From Pterois miles (Eukaryota > Chordata > Actinopteri > Perciformes > Scorpaenidae), in contig CAMQGK010000637.1 in NCBI GenBank assembly GCA_947000775.1, forward strand, positions 22,126,001 to 22,190,000: DNA of 64,000 nucleotides, in the 5' to 3' direction. Positions within the stretch are counted from its first letter, which is position 1, and every line of letters starts with the position of its first letter. The notes beneath the pieces were generated by a model that did no database searches, was not told the DNA's origin, and saw only the letters and a program-made list of their open reading frames with translations. The position numbers and the translations under genes are program-made. Positions 11,697 through 22,576 of the stretch are shown in pieces.

Positions 11697-13361
11697 CATT
11701 AAGAAACCATTCTTACGCAAGGAATTATTTACAGAAGTTGGCTCTTAGAGACACATGCAGAATAATATCAATGGGTCACTTCGTACTCTGATCACTGGCA
11801 GGTATAAATTAATCCATTGCAGTTTTGCACCATATCATTTCTTCATTTCTCCCCCTCTTAAGCCTTTAAAAATGGACCCCCCATGGCCTGAAATGATTGT
11901 TTTCATGATCCTATTTAAATCAATCTAAAATAACAGCTAGAGCATTAGTTCTTAATTTTAATGAAGGCTTGTAAAAACATCTTTGCACTCGATCTGCTCA
12001 TAAAAATAAGCATATCTCAAAAAGTAAGGAAAAAATATCATTTTCATGTTTCTACATTTAGAAATCTTTTGGATCAATTTGTTTATCTAGTAGCATTTTT
12101 GTACTCCTGAAAGAACATCAAAATAAGCAAAAATACCAGCATAGACACTGGCGGACTATTCCTGTTGCAGAAGGGTTAAACACCCAAGATACAGTATCAT
12201 ATCTGCAAGTATCACATTTCGTTGGAAGCTTCAGTCTAAAAAAAAAAGCACAATGGCAGTATTTCTAATACATAGTCAATATGATCATCATTGATTGAGT
12301 GATTAAGGTGGAAACTTCCCCGCAAAGTTATTTTATTACCAGAATTATCTCTGCAAGTCTTCCTATTATATTAATATAAGATTTTACAGTATTATTACTG
12401 CTTATTTAATGTTTGAAAATATGTATATCATTCGATACATGACTATCTAAACATAGTCTCTAGTTACAGTAAGTTAATGATCATTATACATCAAATAGTA
12501 ATCTAGGCGGGAAATAATAGGAGTGTAATCCAATAGAAGGTAAATAAAGTGGATTTTCTCTGCCGGTTATCTGAGGTGAGTGATGGTGTGGACCAATCGC
12601 CTCTGACACAAGGGTCCCCGTAATTTACTTATCATAATCTGATGGAAACTAATTCTGTGCACAGTGATCTCTCTGATAGATCATGAGATTACAGTACAGG
12701 TGTCAGTGTTCTGTGTTCTGTCCTCCCTTCAGTTCATCTTGTTGCTCAGTGAAATAGACAGTGACTGACACAAACATTTTATCACAAAATTTGCCGTAGA
12801 TGAATTTGTCGGCTGAGTTCCCGCCTCTCAAACACCAACATTTATTACTTTTCTGTGTTTCATATCATTGTAAACGTACAATGGGATTATTGACTGTTTC
12901 ATTATTTCTGACATCTAAGAGACGAGGTAATCAAGTGGATTAATTTTAAAATTTATTGCCAGTGAAATCAATTGTTAGTTAAAGCGTTACTCACTGGTCT
13001 TGGAATTACTGAAATCACTGAAAATCAGCTTAGTAAAGATAAACGAGCCTAAGATATGTTATGGTATATTACAATAAAAAAAAGAGAAATGAACGCCTCA
13101 TTTAAAATAATCAGCAATTAATTGGATTTTGTTTTATTTGTCTTTTATTATCAGATTTATACCGTGTATCTTTTTATTATTTTTCTCTTAATTGAGTTAT
13201 ATATCCTTGGATAATTACTTTGCTTAAGAGATTTACACTGTATACACTGTATGTAATTGTGATTAATGGCATCATGTAGTACATGTATACACAAACTAAT
13301 TAAAACTCCTCTTCCTTGATGACCAAAACTTTCTCTACTGTTTCCTATTTTTCTCCTTCAG

Positions 13362-13620
13362 AGCCCAGGAAGTGTTCCGTCAGGCAATGCGCTCCCCAGT
13401 CGTCCGCCTGGAAGTGGTTCCCTCCTCCAGCAGAGAACGCTATGAGAAGAGTCTGATCGGTCAGCTGTTTGGCAACAGCGCCGGTCCCGACTGCAGCCCC
13501 CGAATCTCCAAGACCAAAGAGCCACCTCCACCTGTCAAAGCCAAACCCGTGTTTAAGCCCGCTGACAATCCAGCCATGCGACTGGCAGAGGAAGCGGTCG
13601 CTATGGAAGCTGCTGTCAGT
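13362..13620 (+). CDS. pard3b: pard3b exon 3 of window: end of PDZ1 and linker
   Basis: This encodes (Q)AQEVFRQAMRSPVVRLEVVP, the last helix and strand of PDZ1, then ERYEKSLIGQLFG, then a linker with PPPPVKAKPVFKPA and an alanine/glutamate-rich end (AMRLAEEAVAMEAAVS). AQ-VFRQAM-SP and YEKS-IG are conserved in PAR-3 and PARD3B. The acceptor is TTCTCCTTCAG; the first base (A) finishes the Gln codon left by exon 2. The donor is GTAAGT and the exon ends exactly on a codon. It is 259 bases long and open throughout. GC content is clearly higher than in the flanking introns. The proline-rich linker could bind SH3 or WW domains, but nothing here proves that. Confidence 0.96.
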
Positions 13621-13759
13621 GTAAGTTGCTCTGTGACAGCAGAGACATCTTCACTTTATGAGTTTTTAAAAGTCACATTATACACACAATATAAGATAGT
13701 GTCATGAACCAATTATATGGTTTTATTATGGCTTTCAATCGATTACAACATTTAATTGC

Positions 13760-14105
13760 TGGTGGGGGCGGCAGTAGCTCAGTCTGTAGGGAGTTGGCTT
13801 GGGAACCGGAGGGTCACCGGTTCAAGTCCCACCATGGACCAAGAACTGAGTGTGAACTGGTAGCTGGAGAGGTGCCAGTTTACCTCTTGGGCACTGCCGA
13901 GGTGCCCCTGAGCAAGGCACCAAACCCCCAACTGCTCGGGGCGCTTGTCAGGAGCAGCCCCATCACTCTGACATCTCTCCATTGTTGCATGTTTGTGCAT
14001 GTGTGTGTTCGGGTCTGCATGTACCGTGTATAAGTTAACAACAGAGTGAAAAAATTGAATTTCCCCTCGTGGGACTAATAAAGGACTATCTTCTTCTTCT
14101 TCTTC
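13760..14105 (+). mobile_element. tRNA-derived SINE, copy 2, with target-site duplication
   Basis: Head GGCAGTAGCTCAGTCTGTAG (box A region), box B GGTTCAAGTCC near 13819-13829, a tRNA-unrelated body, the tail AATTTCCCCTCGTGGGACTA and (TTC)n. The flanking sequence TAATTGC occurs at 13753-13759 and again at 14106-14112, directly beside the tail, and is a likely target-site duplication. It is in the sense orientation relative to pard3b. The 109-residue open frame over it is a chance SINE translation. Confidence 0.95.
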
Positions 14106-14275
14106 TAATTGCCAAAATAATTTTTCATCTGTTCAAAATGTGCCTTAATGGGAGATTTGTCAAGTATTTAATACTCTTATCAACATGGGAGTGGGCAAAT
14201 ATTGTCCTTCATGTGTGTATATTTTTATTATCAATTAATAACTCAAAACAATGACAAATATTGTCCAGAAAACAT

Positions 14276-14475
14276 CACCCAGATACTGCATTTAGCCTAA
14301 AATCATTGTGATTATCATAAAGTGGGCATGTAACGGGGAGACTCGTGGGTACCCGTAGAACCCAATTAGGTTTTCTTTCTTTGCTCTGACTTTAAAATTG
14401 AGACTGCTGCAACGTCTGAAAGATTGATTGCGTCAGTTCATTTTAAATGAGTGGATTTTATCTTTAACAGCCCTA
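14276..14475 (-). mobile_element. AGGGCTGTCA-family element, fragment (copy 3)
   Basis: In reverse orientation this carries CATAAAGTGGGC and GGAGACTCGTGGGTACCC, which match the complement of the interior of the 7027-7534 copy, and it ends with AACAGCCCTAG. It is much shortened and diverged. Confidence 0.65.
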
Positions 14476-16155
14476 GTTTTTATTGATAAACATACCATTA
14501 TGAAGTAAATGTTGACTGCACAATGTAATGGCTGTAGAATAATCTATGTTTAGATTGGTTCCCTATTAGCCCTACGGCACACAGGAAATGTGTCAATCAT
14601 TGCGCAACCAAAACAGGAAGTGGGTAGTGCTTTTGTTTTCTTGTTGTTAGCTATCGGTAGCTATCCCCAGGTACCAAAGAACATCAATGTGCTTAAATAA
14701 AGTACAATTTGTTGCTTTGAAACAAGCAACTCATAATGTAAACCTTTAAGTTATCCTACTTTGTCACATTCATTTGTAACCTTCAACCCTCCCCTTGCCT
14801 TCCTCCTTCCAACAACCTGGAGAATTTTATGAACTGAATTTTTAATTTACTTTTAATGTTGTGATTTTAAGTATATGGCCCAAAATGTTTCTCATGGCAG
14901 TTACTCAGTCTTTCCTGCGCATACAATGTAAACTGTACACCCACATTACTTTTAGTCGCCTCTTTCTTAGAAATATTAAGTCTTTCTCATTCATTTAATA
15001 GTGTTGATAATATCACCATGGTGACATGTGTAAAACAGCTGGCACAGAGGCAAACGTTACTTAGAAATAGCTGATTATTACCATATTTTCTGAAAGACAA
15101 TTGTGTTTATCTATGACAGGGCGCTACATTATTTGTTTCTGGTGGGTCCCTACATAGTGATAAATAATGTCTATGTTTGGCTCAGTAAAGTGTTTATACT
15201 ATACTTCATTTTCACTTTTTTATGAAGTGTGTTTGGATTATTGTCAGACACATTACATTTTTCAGTTTAATAATAATACTTTTTTGTCATTAATATTTAC
15301 AAAATATCCACAATAACAAAGTAAAAGCACATTTGAGAAAGTTCTGCAAACAATAAAAAGGATAACAATAGAAAGTACCTCAGTCTACATCAGGGATTTT
15401 CAGAGTCACAGGCCCACATCTGACTTTTATTCAAGGTCAGAGGTCCAGAACAGTTGGCAACATAAATGAAATAACATCATAACATAGTGGTTTCATAACA
15501 CAAGTACAGTTTTAGAGTTATTGTTTGGATTTTGTACTACTTTGTATACTGACCTATACTATGTTCCTGTTGCTTATTTTTCAATACTAAATAATTGCTT
15601 TTTAATACATTATTTAAGGAAATAGTTCAGATTTATTTATATTTTAAATATAACTGATTGTTATTTGTAGCCGTCCAGGCTCCAGCCCCCTACGACCCCA
15701 AATGGGACGGGTTACGAGTGATGAGTGAATGTATGAATAATTTAATTGTTTAATTATTGTTTCTAGAGCAGCAACAGTATACTACAACACTACAGTGTCT
15801 AATAACTTAGCAGCGATTCCTGTTTAGTACTGTTTGTCTTTGCTGATCCCTAAACATGTGGTATGGGCTGGACTGACTTGCCGTTTGGTCCATAGGCAGA
15901 CCTTGATCGGACCATGAGAAGCCCTGGTCTGCCTTTAACATTTTAAATTCTGTAAGAAATACCTAATAAGTGGATGACATTGATGATGACTCATAAGTTG
16001 TCACTTGTATGTAATAGACTATTAGTCGGGGCGATTCAGATGTGCAAATGGAGCATTTAAATTGTGAAGCCACTGTGAACAGCCTCTCTGGTAGCCTTTC
16101 TTTGTTAATGTGTTTTAGTGCCGTTAAACTTAAATGCTCCACATTCTCCACCCAG

Positions 16156-16264
16156 ACACCCAAAGGGAGGAGTGAGAGCCCCCTTCTTAAGAAAAGCCCC
16201 GCCCTCTCCAGCTTGGTGACCAATAAGAGAGGAGGACGAAGACTGAGGATTGATCTAAAGAAAG
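16156..16264 (+). CDS. pard3b: pard3b exon 4 of window: linker and first strand of PDZ2
   Basis: This encodes TPKGRSESPLLKKSPALSSL, then VTNKRGGRRLRIDLKK. The Ser/Pro/Lys-rich part is the PDZ1-PDZ2 linker with candidate phosphosites (RSESP, KKSP), and RRLRIDLKKG is the first beta strand of PDZ2. The acceptor is CTCCACCCAG and the donor is GTGAGG. The exon begins in phase 0, as exon 3 requires, and ends one base into a Gly codon completed by exon 5. It is 109 bases long. It recognises no partner by itself. In PAR-3, PDZ2 can bind phosphoinositide membranes, and the basic RGGRR patch just before the domain would fit such contact (inference). Confidence 0.92.
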
Positions 16265-18583
16265 GTGAGGAACACCTGGCTATGGAGCAGAGCTTCACTC
16301 ATACAGGCGTCTTTTTAAAGAGCTCACAGGTCATCGTTCTTCTGTAAATGATGAGTATTATGTTATACTGTGTATATATATATTTAAAAAAACTCACAGT
16401 CACACCTTTTGCTGCAATTTCCTCTTGTCCTTCGAATTCAGTCTGGTAATTTTCAACACGTATCTTCATTAGAAAGATACTTATTCTTTTCTGTCTGTGT
16501 ACAAATGGAGACTACTTTGTACTCATTTGGTTTGGCCAAAGGGTGCCATGATGTTGATGTTAATACTGTATATATCAGATCTGCACCTATATTCACTCTA
16601 TAATTTTCTGAATGTATATAATTAACCCTCTTTATTTCTCGTACTGTTCGTCCACCATTATATTTATTCCTCTAAGTCTTTGGGGGAGCTCTTCAACCCA
16701 GCGTTTCATTGAAAAATCATCACTGTATGTTAGACTAGCATCAGCTGTTTGCTTTTTATTATCTCTTTGGGCTACTACTTATTTGCCTGACAGTTTTTTC
16801 ACCGTGTGCACCAACCGGAGGAAGAAGTGATTACCTTAATGTTACGTTAACAAAGGGTTGACTGTACAGCTAAAACGCCGATGGTGATAAAGGCACAGAG
16901 CTCACCAGCAACATTCATTGTGCGGCCAATCAAATGGGTCTTTCAGTCTTTGTTATGATAATGTCTGTCTGACATATCATAAAAATAATACATCAGACAT
17001 GCAATATGTCATCCAGAGTAGGCTGTCATGACCACACCCCTTTTTGTTGGAGAACAATCCCGTGCCCCTAATAGACGGAAACAGCGTAAACAGGAAGTTG
17101 AAACATGCTGATCCCCAATTTGTTCCCCTCTCATGTCCTAAAAAATATTTAGTGTCAGTGTGGTAAATCATTAAATGATGCCGGTGATAGCGACTAGCGT
17201 GGCTAGCTAACATTTTCTTGAGTGGGCTGCAGTTATACATTAACGTTACAGCAGCATCAGACTGTCGTCTCCAGCTAATCTCAGCCTGTAAATCAAACAG
17301 TTGGCTGTTAACAGGCTGGTTATTTACAGACAACACTTAGGCAACAGGTTTTCTTCAAATATGTATAGAAGTCTGGATGAGCAATATCTGCCCAGTGTTG
17401 GACAACAGAAGACTGAAATTTATAGGATCTGCGTTTTCTATGCCCCAAAAGGGGCTGCAGCCCTTACTTTTTGCGAAGTATCCGTGTGTGCCGGCCTTAT
17501 GTATAGAGAGACGTGGCCAAAACACAAAACAAGCATCTCCATTTTTTGGTAACCACTTGACGATTGTCTGAAAAGGAGTGCTGGCGATGTCACCAGCTCT
17601 TTTCTGAGAAGAGCTCAGAGCAGCCGCACAACAAAGAGCTGAGCGTTCATAAAAAAGACGCCGGGTGCAGTGCTTTTCCTCTAGGTGGCCGCATACGTTC
17701 TCTCCTCAAAAGAGTGAAAAGAGACGGCTGCTGGCACTCAGAAAAAAAACAAAACAAAACAAAAAAAAACAAAAAACCGCTGTATGGACACAGGCCCTAA
17801 AGCTTCCTGTCTCTGTTCTCTGGCTGACTCTCCTTCCTCTCACCCTTCCTCTTTCCATCTTCCTGATTCCCTCTCTTCAGGGTCTATTAAGTCTTTATTG
17901 ATCTGTTCATTTCTGCTGATATGAATTCATACTGGACCAAACTGCTGACTGCGCTCTGCTAAAGAGACCAGATTAAATGAGGTCTATAAAACACACAACT
18001 GTCTCTCTGTTCGTGTGTGCTCTTTTTTTTGTACATGCATGCATGTTTGTGAGTGCCTTTTACACTCGTTTCTGTGTGTGCACGTGTTTTTCACTATTTT
18101 AATCTTCATCACGTCTCTTTCCAGAACATTCACTCCCTGTTTCCACTGTGTTACACACATTCATCTTTTCACCTCTCCCTCGTTTTCTTCTCCTCTTCTC
18201 TGCCCCACACCTGAACCCATTTTAAAATCTTCACACCTGCAGATACTCTAGCACCAGCTATAGCTAAAGGCTTTTAAGCGACACACACACACACAGTCTC
18301 CAAAGGCTTTAAGTTATCACTCTTACAGTATGTCAGGAGCTGAGTCAACAACACGGTGTTGAAGTTCTCAGGAGTAGTTTAGGATGTGTGTGTGTGGGAG
18401 GATGGATAGGACTCTCAAAGCCTGTGGAAGTCAAATATAGATGCAGAGTGAACAGCTATACAGGATATTTGTGTGTGGAGATAGGACTAGGAGTGTTAGT
18501 TATGCTTGTACATTGTACCTCACCTCTCTATGCTCCATCACATGTCTTTGTGTGTGTTTGTATATCTGTGTATGTGTGTCTAG
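16265..18583 (+). other. pard3b: Intron 4
   Basis: Bounded by GTGAGG and GTATGTGTGTCTAG. It has AT-rich sequence, an adenine-rich patch with AAAAC steps near 17740-17776 that looks like an old retroposon tail, and pyrimidine-rich sequence at 17810-18240. Short CA and TG runs occur near 18280 and 18385. I recognise no gene between these points. Confidence 0.85.
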
Positions 18584-18723
18584 GTTCAGAAGGTCTGGGT
18601 TTTACTGTAGTAACCAGAGATTCTTCAGTCCACGGCCCCGGTCCGATTCTGGTCAAAAACATTCTGGCACGTGGAGCCGCTGTCAAAGATGGACGCCTGC
18701 AGTCTGGAGACCGCATACTTGAG
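18584..18723 (+). CDS. pard3b: pard3b exon 5 of window: core of PDZ2
   Basis: This encodes (G)SEGLGFTVVTRDSSVHGPGP, then ILVKNILARGAAVKDGRLQSGDRILE. GLGFTVV is the carboxylate-binding loop and KNIL--GAA-KDGRL--GDRILEVNG is the PDZ core. The stretch TRDSSVHGPGP is the reason for choosing pard3b: vertebrate PARD3B has TRDSSIHGPGP here, while PARD3 has a different TSRDV-type sequence (recalled from family knowledge). The acceptor lies in a T/G-rich tract ending TGTGTGTCTAG and the donor is GTATAA. The exon enters in phase 1 and ends on a codon boundary, matching exons 4 and 6. It is 140 bases long. Confidence 0.97.
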
Positions 18724-18947
18724 GTATAATATTGTTCGTCATTGTTAATTTTGTCAGCATGTTTAGATTTTGCCTTGAATGCGTATGTTTAAGTCACATT
18801 TTTGTGATTTTTATCCTTCATAGTTTCAGTCTGGCTTTATTTTAGTTGCCAAAAAATCATTTCAGTCAACTTTAGTCAAAATGTTTTCTTTCTTAATTTT
18901 GTCAGCTATTACTATGTATTTATTATTAGTTATATTTTTTGATTTAG

Positions 18948-19316
18948 TTGAGCTGTCAAAGTTAAAGTCCAAGTTTTACTGGGCTCAGTTTTAAAGCTAC
19001 AGGGAAGATACATACATCATGTGAAACTAGAAAACCTAAGAAATCCATTGGTACCAACCAAAACCCGGCCGGTCGAGGCAGATTGCCTCCCACCCAGAGC
19101 CTGGGATCATTTGTTGTAGTACTTTGAAAAGCATCTGAAGATAACATCTGTTATAATCCATATAAAAATTAATTGAATTGAATCATGTCATACTAGTTTG
19201 TCATAAAGAAGGTTAAATAACGCTCAAAATGTATGCAAACATTTGGTGAGGAAAAACTGGCATGGCCATTTTCAAAGTGGTCCCTTGACCTCTGACCTCA
19301 ACATATATGTATGAAA
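18948..19316 (+). mobile_element. AGGGCTGTCA-family element, 5' part (copy 4)
   Basis: It starts GAGCTGTCAAAGTTAAAGTC and contains ATGTGAAACTAGAAA, CATACTAGTTTGTCATAAAG and CATTTTCAAAGTGGTCCCTT, shared with 40567-41216 and partly with 7027-7534. The right half is missing after about 19316. Confidence 0.75.
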
Positions 19317-19661
19317 CTCTCCCCTCTTCTTTAGGTTGCAGGGTACACCTACAGCTCTCTCTGACAGAAACAGGAACTATCGCAATGCTTAGTAACCATG
19401 GTTTCGTATGGAGTGTTATAGCAACTGTTATACACAGCACTAATGATAAGCTTCATAACAGTGTGGGCAGTGAGGTGGCAGACTCATTACATTCACTCCA
19501 CATGAAGTAGGCTACAAGCCTGTGGAGAAAAATCTGAATCCAATTTACTGCCAAGTAGGTTTTCACATACAAGGAATTTGCTTTGGTGTTTTAGTGCATA
19601 AACAAGAAACATAAATATAGAATCAAAAAGTAAATACAATAAAATATATGTACCTGTTTAA

Positions 19662-20459
19662 GGGGATGCACTGATCAGACTTTTTCAATCCCGGTACCGA
19701 TAGCGATACCTGGCTTAACGGCCGATACAGAGTACCGATCCAGTACCAGTGTAATTAATAATCTGTATGCCTCACGGTGTGGAAGTGACTGGGATCATTC
19801 TTTAATGTGACAGACAACATCAGGCTTGACTTACCGTAAATATTGCTCTCCTAACTTTGTAAAAGAACATGTAACAAATAAATACATAGATGTAAATTTA
19901 CTGAAATGTATTAAAATAATAAATCGTACACCAGCAACTTAGGGTAGGATAGGGTAGGGAATGAGTCTTTACCCCAAATGAAGGACTTCAAGTATCTCGG
20001 GGTCTTGTTCTCGAGTGCGGGGACAATGGAGCATGAGATGGTGTTCCTTTGCGTTGGAAGGAGCCAGTTGAGGTGGTTCGGGCATCTGGGCGCCTCCCTA
20101 GGGAGGTGTTTCGGTCACAACCAGCTGGGAGGAGGCCCTGGGGAAGACCCAGGACTAGGTGGAGAGATTATATCTCCACACTGGCCTGGGAACGCCTCGG
20201 GATCCCCCAGTCAGAGCTGGTTAATGTCGCCCAGGAAAGGGAAGTTTGGGGTCCCCTGCTGGAGCTGTTGACCCTGTAACCCGACCCAGGTTAAATGACA
20301 GGACTTCAAATTCCAGTGTACGGTATAATCTATATAGTATATAAACTAGAGTAGAATAGATCGAATAGAAGTGAATCAACCCTATTTTCACTGATATCCC
20401 ATCAAAGTGTTTGAGTGAGTATCGGCCCAGTATGCGATCCGGTATCAGGGCATCCCCAG
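19662..20459. mobile_element. hAT-like non-autonomous element with 8-bp target duplication
   Basis: The left end is GGGGATGCACTGATCAG and the right end reads ATCAGGGCATCCCC, an imperfect terminal inverted repeat. CTGTTTAA is present just before (19654-19661) and just after (20460-20467), an exact 8-base duplication as expected for hAT insertions. The interior has subterminal words such as GGTACCGATAGCGATACC. A LINE fragment occupies 19978-20280, so the element is composite. No transposase is visible. Confidence 0.8.
19978..20280 (+). pseudogene. Non-LTR retrotransposon C-terminal fragment (frameshifted, internally deleted)
   Basis: One frame reads MKDFKYLGVLFSSAGTMEHE, then QLRWFGHLG. A neighbouring frame from 20049 reads GRPRTRWRDYISTLAWERLG then VNVAQEREVWGPLLELL. 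Both match the usual C-terminal part of fish LINE polyproteins (FKYLGVLF, LRWFGHL, RPRTRWRDYI, AWERLGIP). At least one frameshift is needed, and the part normally between GTMEHE and LRWFGHL is mostly missing. It is a dead fragment; I did not assign the clade. Confidence 0.85.
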
Positions 20460-20852
20460 CTGTTTAAAATGAAAGAGCTTGGCAGGAATTTGCAAATATA
20501 GATTCTAGGGGATGTGCAAGGACTCACACAATATTAAAAATAAAAAAAATATGAAATATACAGAGAAACTAAAAATAAAACTTCGTTTCATGGTTCTTGG
20601 TCACATTTCGTTTCTTTTCTTTTATAACTATCTTCTCCTTTCTAACTCTGATGTGCATGAACTGCATGTTTTTTGCAGCAGTCACTGTAAATATACACTA
20701 AACAAACACTTCACAATGAAATGAACACATCCACTGTTTTTCTTAATACAATGTCACCTTAATTTGTTAACATCTGTATGTACACAAAATGCCGTTGTAC
20801 ATGGCCAGTACTTCCGCATCTGTGTGGAGTCGCTGTTGGAGACTCCCTGCTA

Positions 20853-20853
<1 letters not shown>

Positions 20854-20892
<39 letters not shown>
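20854..20892 (+). repeat. (TG)n run forming the exon 6 splice acceptor tract
   Basis: A pure TG run of 39 bases is followed immediately by the AG (20893-20894) of the exon 6 acceptor. No conventional pyrimidine tract separates the repeat from the splice site; the upstream CTCCCTGCTAAT could supply a branch region. Confidence 0.95.
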
Positions 20893-20894
<2 letters not shown>

Positions 20895-21023
20895 GTCAAC
20901 GGTGTGGACATCACAGGTGTTGGCCAAGAGGAGTTGGTGTGTATGCTGCGCAGCACGCGACAGGGAGAGAGTGTGTGTCTCGTGGTCCTTCGGCAGGAAG
21001 ACATGTTCCTCCCCCGAGAGATG
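20895..21023 (+). CDS. pard3b: pard3b exon 6 of window: end of PDZ2
   Basis: This encodes VNGVDITGVGQEELVCMLRS then TRQGESVCLVVLRQEDMFLPREM. VNG-D-TG--QEELV-MLRST-QGE is the second helix and last strand of PDZ2, and RQED-F-PRE is conserved across PAR-3 proteins. It begins and ends in phase 0 (43 codons). The donor is GTAAGA. The acceptor is made of a long TG dinucleotide run ending in TAG, which is unusual. The next exon lies 15 kb away. Confidence 0.96.
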
Positions 21024-21781
21024 GTAAGAGCCAATCACAACGTTGTATTCTCCGCCAGTGAAACAGGAAAGATGTTCTGGCTGATTGGCAGGACAGTGGC
21101 CAGTTACAGTACATGAATAATGTTTTTTTACTCATTTTTCTAACAAGGCAGTGAGAAAGACAGGCAGACACACAACTACATCACCAGTTTTTATTTTCAG
21201 ATTTCAGCTCCCTCTAATTTTTCTGTTTTTGGTCCAATCAACAGGCTTGCCTGGATGATGCTCAGCTCAGCAGCCTGTAGGAAGGCTTCTTGTTATAGAC
21301 ATTAACCCCAAATGTCATTTAAGGCTCTTTGAATACTCTTCCCTGTTTCTTACCAAGCAATCATGTAACACAGATCTCCATTTTGATTGAATCAAATGAG
21401 CCCATTGTGAAGCTTTATGTTGATGTTGGTAATATCTTCTGCCAGTCTTTCCTTGGCACGATGTTTCTGCAGAATATCAACACTGTTTTGATTAATAAAT
21501 ACTCAATTCATTCATCTTTGTTCTGCTTTCCATGCTTTCTCCTTCAGTCTGACTCTGCATGATCAACTACTATGCATGCATCTCCTCATACTTTTTCCAA
21601 CTACATCTGCAAATAGTATTTTTCTCCTGACAGTCTCTTAGCCTGCTGCTGTTTGCTCTTCAACACAATAACTAATTTTCCTTACTGAAATATTTCTTTC
21701 TTCCCCTGCTGCTCTCACACTGGTTGTTCAGTAAGTCTGTAGCTCTTTATTCTTTTTCCTGAAAGGTGTCGTTCTCTCAGG

Positions 21782-22576
21782 CAGTGGTTCCCAAAGTGGT
21801 TACTGCATCTCCCTGGGGTTCAATATTTATCACATCATTGTTTATTTATTGTGGGTTTTTATAATGTTTCGCTACATTAAAACAAAAAAACATTTCATGT
21901 ACATTAATTACATACAGTTTTCAAATATTTCAAATCTACTGACATGACAGCTCATGGTTGGCAATTGGTATAGTAACAAACACGCTTTTGGACTCGCAAG
22001 ATCAACAGTCCGAATCTGTGTACATATAGTATAGAGCCCCATTTCAAGTGCAGGAACTTTCCCCATTGGAACTAGGAACCTTTTGAGGAACTGATTGCAG
22101 GGACCAGGATCTAAATTAATTTCTGGGGACATTTTCCGGGGCCTTATTACCCCCAAAAAGGCCCTGGTTGAGGGGTAGTATTTTCTGAAAGTACAGGAAC
22201 TTTCGGGATGGGGTTTGCAGTCATGACCGTCATTGATTGGTGAAACATACACTGCTGCTTTTTTCAGTGTGCTTTAGATGAAACAGGCAGGCACACTGAA
22301 CTGCAGGACTGTGTTTACCCTACGACCACCATGAACCCTCATCCCGTGTCATGCTGCCTTTTCATTTGCCAGTGTTGACAGGTCTTTGGACTGTGGTGGA
22401 AATGTAGACAACAATAGGCTGCAGGAACTTTTTAGTTCCTTGAAAAGTGGTCCCGGGACTAAAATTACCAGGAACTTTTTGGTAGAAATGTGTTGCGTGT
22501 TGTATTGGGGTTGGATGCTCAGGGTGCCATGACAAAAAAAACCTTTGAAGGTGTACCATGAGTTTGAGAACCACTG
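21782..22576. mobile_element. hAT-like non-autonomous element with nested repeat
   Basis: The ends are CAGTGGTTCCCAAAG (left) and TTTGAGAACCACTG (right), an inverted repeat typical of hAT elements. The flanks CTCTCAGG (21774-21781) and CTCTGGGG (22577-22584) agree at 6 of 8 bases and probably are the target duplication. Inside, from about 22040 to 22495, a second repeat rich in CAGGAACTTT/AGTTCCT words appears to be nested. No transposase is seen. Confidence 0.82.

Larger units (their letters stand above)
8669..13361 (+). other. pard3b: Intron 2
   Basis: A 4.7 kb intron bounded by GTGAGT and TTTTTCTCCTTCAG. It holds imperfect CA arrays near 10809-10866 and 11227-11318, a pure one at 11636-11694, a repeat with degenerate telomere-like motifs (11031-11222), and an AT-rich, repeat-poor stretch (about 11780-13320) with several TAATTA-like sites. 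Between 8900 and 10700 I see AT-rich sequence and probable old repeat scraps (for example AAAGGGTCAGTTCACCC near 8950), but nothing definable. Confidence 0.85.
13621..16155 (+). other. pard3b: Intron 3
   Basis: Bounded by GTAAGT and CTCCACCCAG. It contains SINE copy 2 with a target duplication (13760-14105), a reversed fragment of the AGGGCTGTCA element (14276-14475) and a scrap of a fish repeat end (15665-15730, GGCTCCAGCCCCCTACGACC). The remainder (14480-15660 and 15730-16155) is AT-rich with no feature I can name. Confidence 0.85.
18724..20894 (+). other. pard3b: Intron 5
   Basis: Bounded by GTATAA and a (TG)n run ending in TAG. It contains part of an AGGGCTGTCA-family element (18948-19316) and a hAT-like element (19662-20459) that carries a LINE fragment. 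The stretch 20465-20850 is AT-rich with nothing recognisable. Confidence 0.85.
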
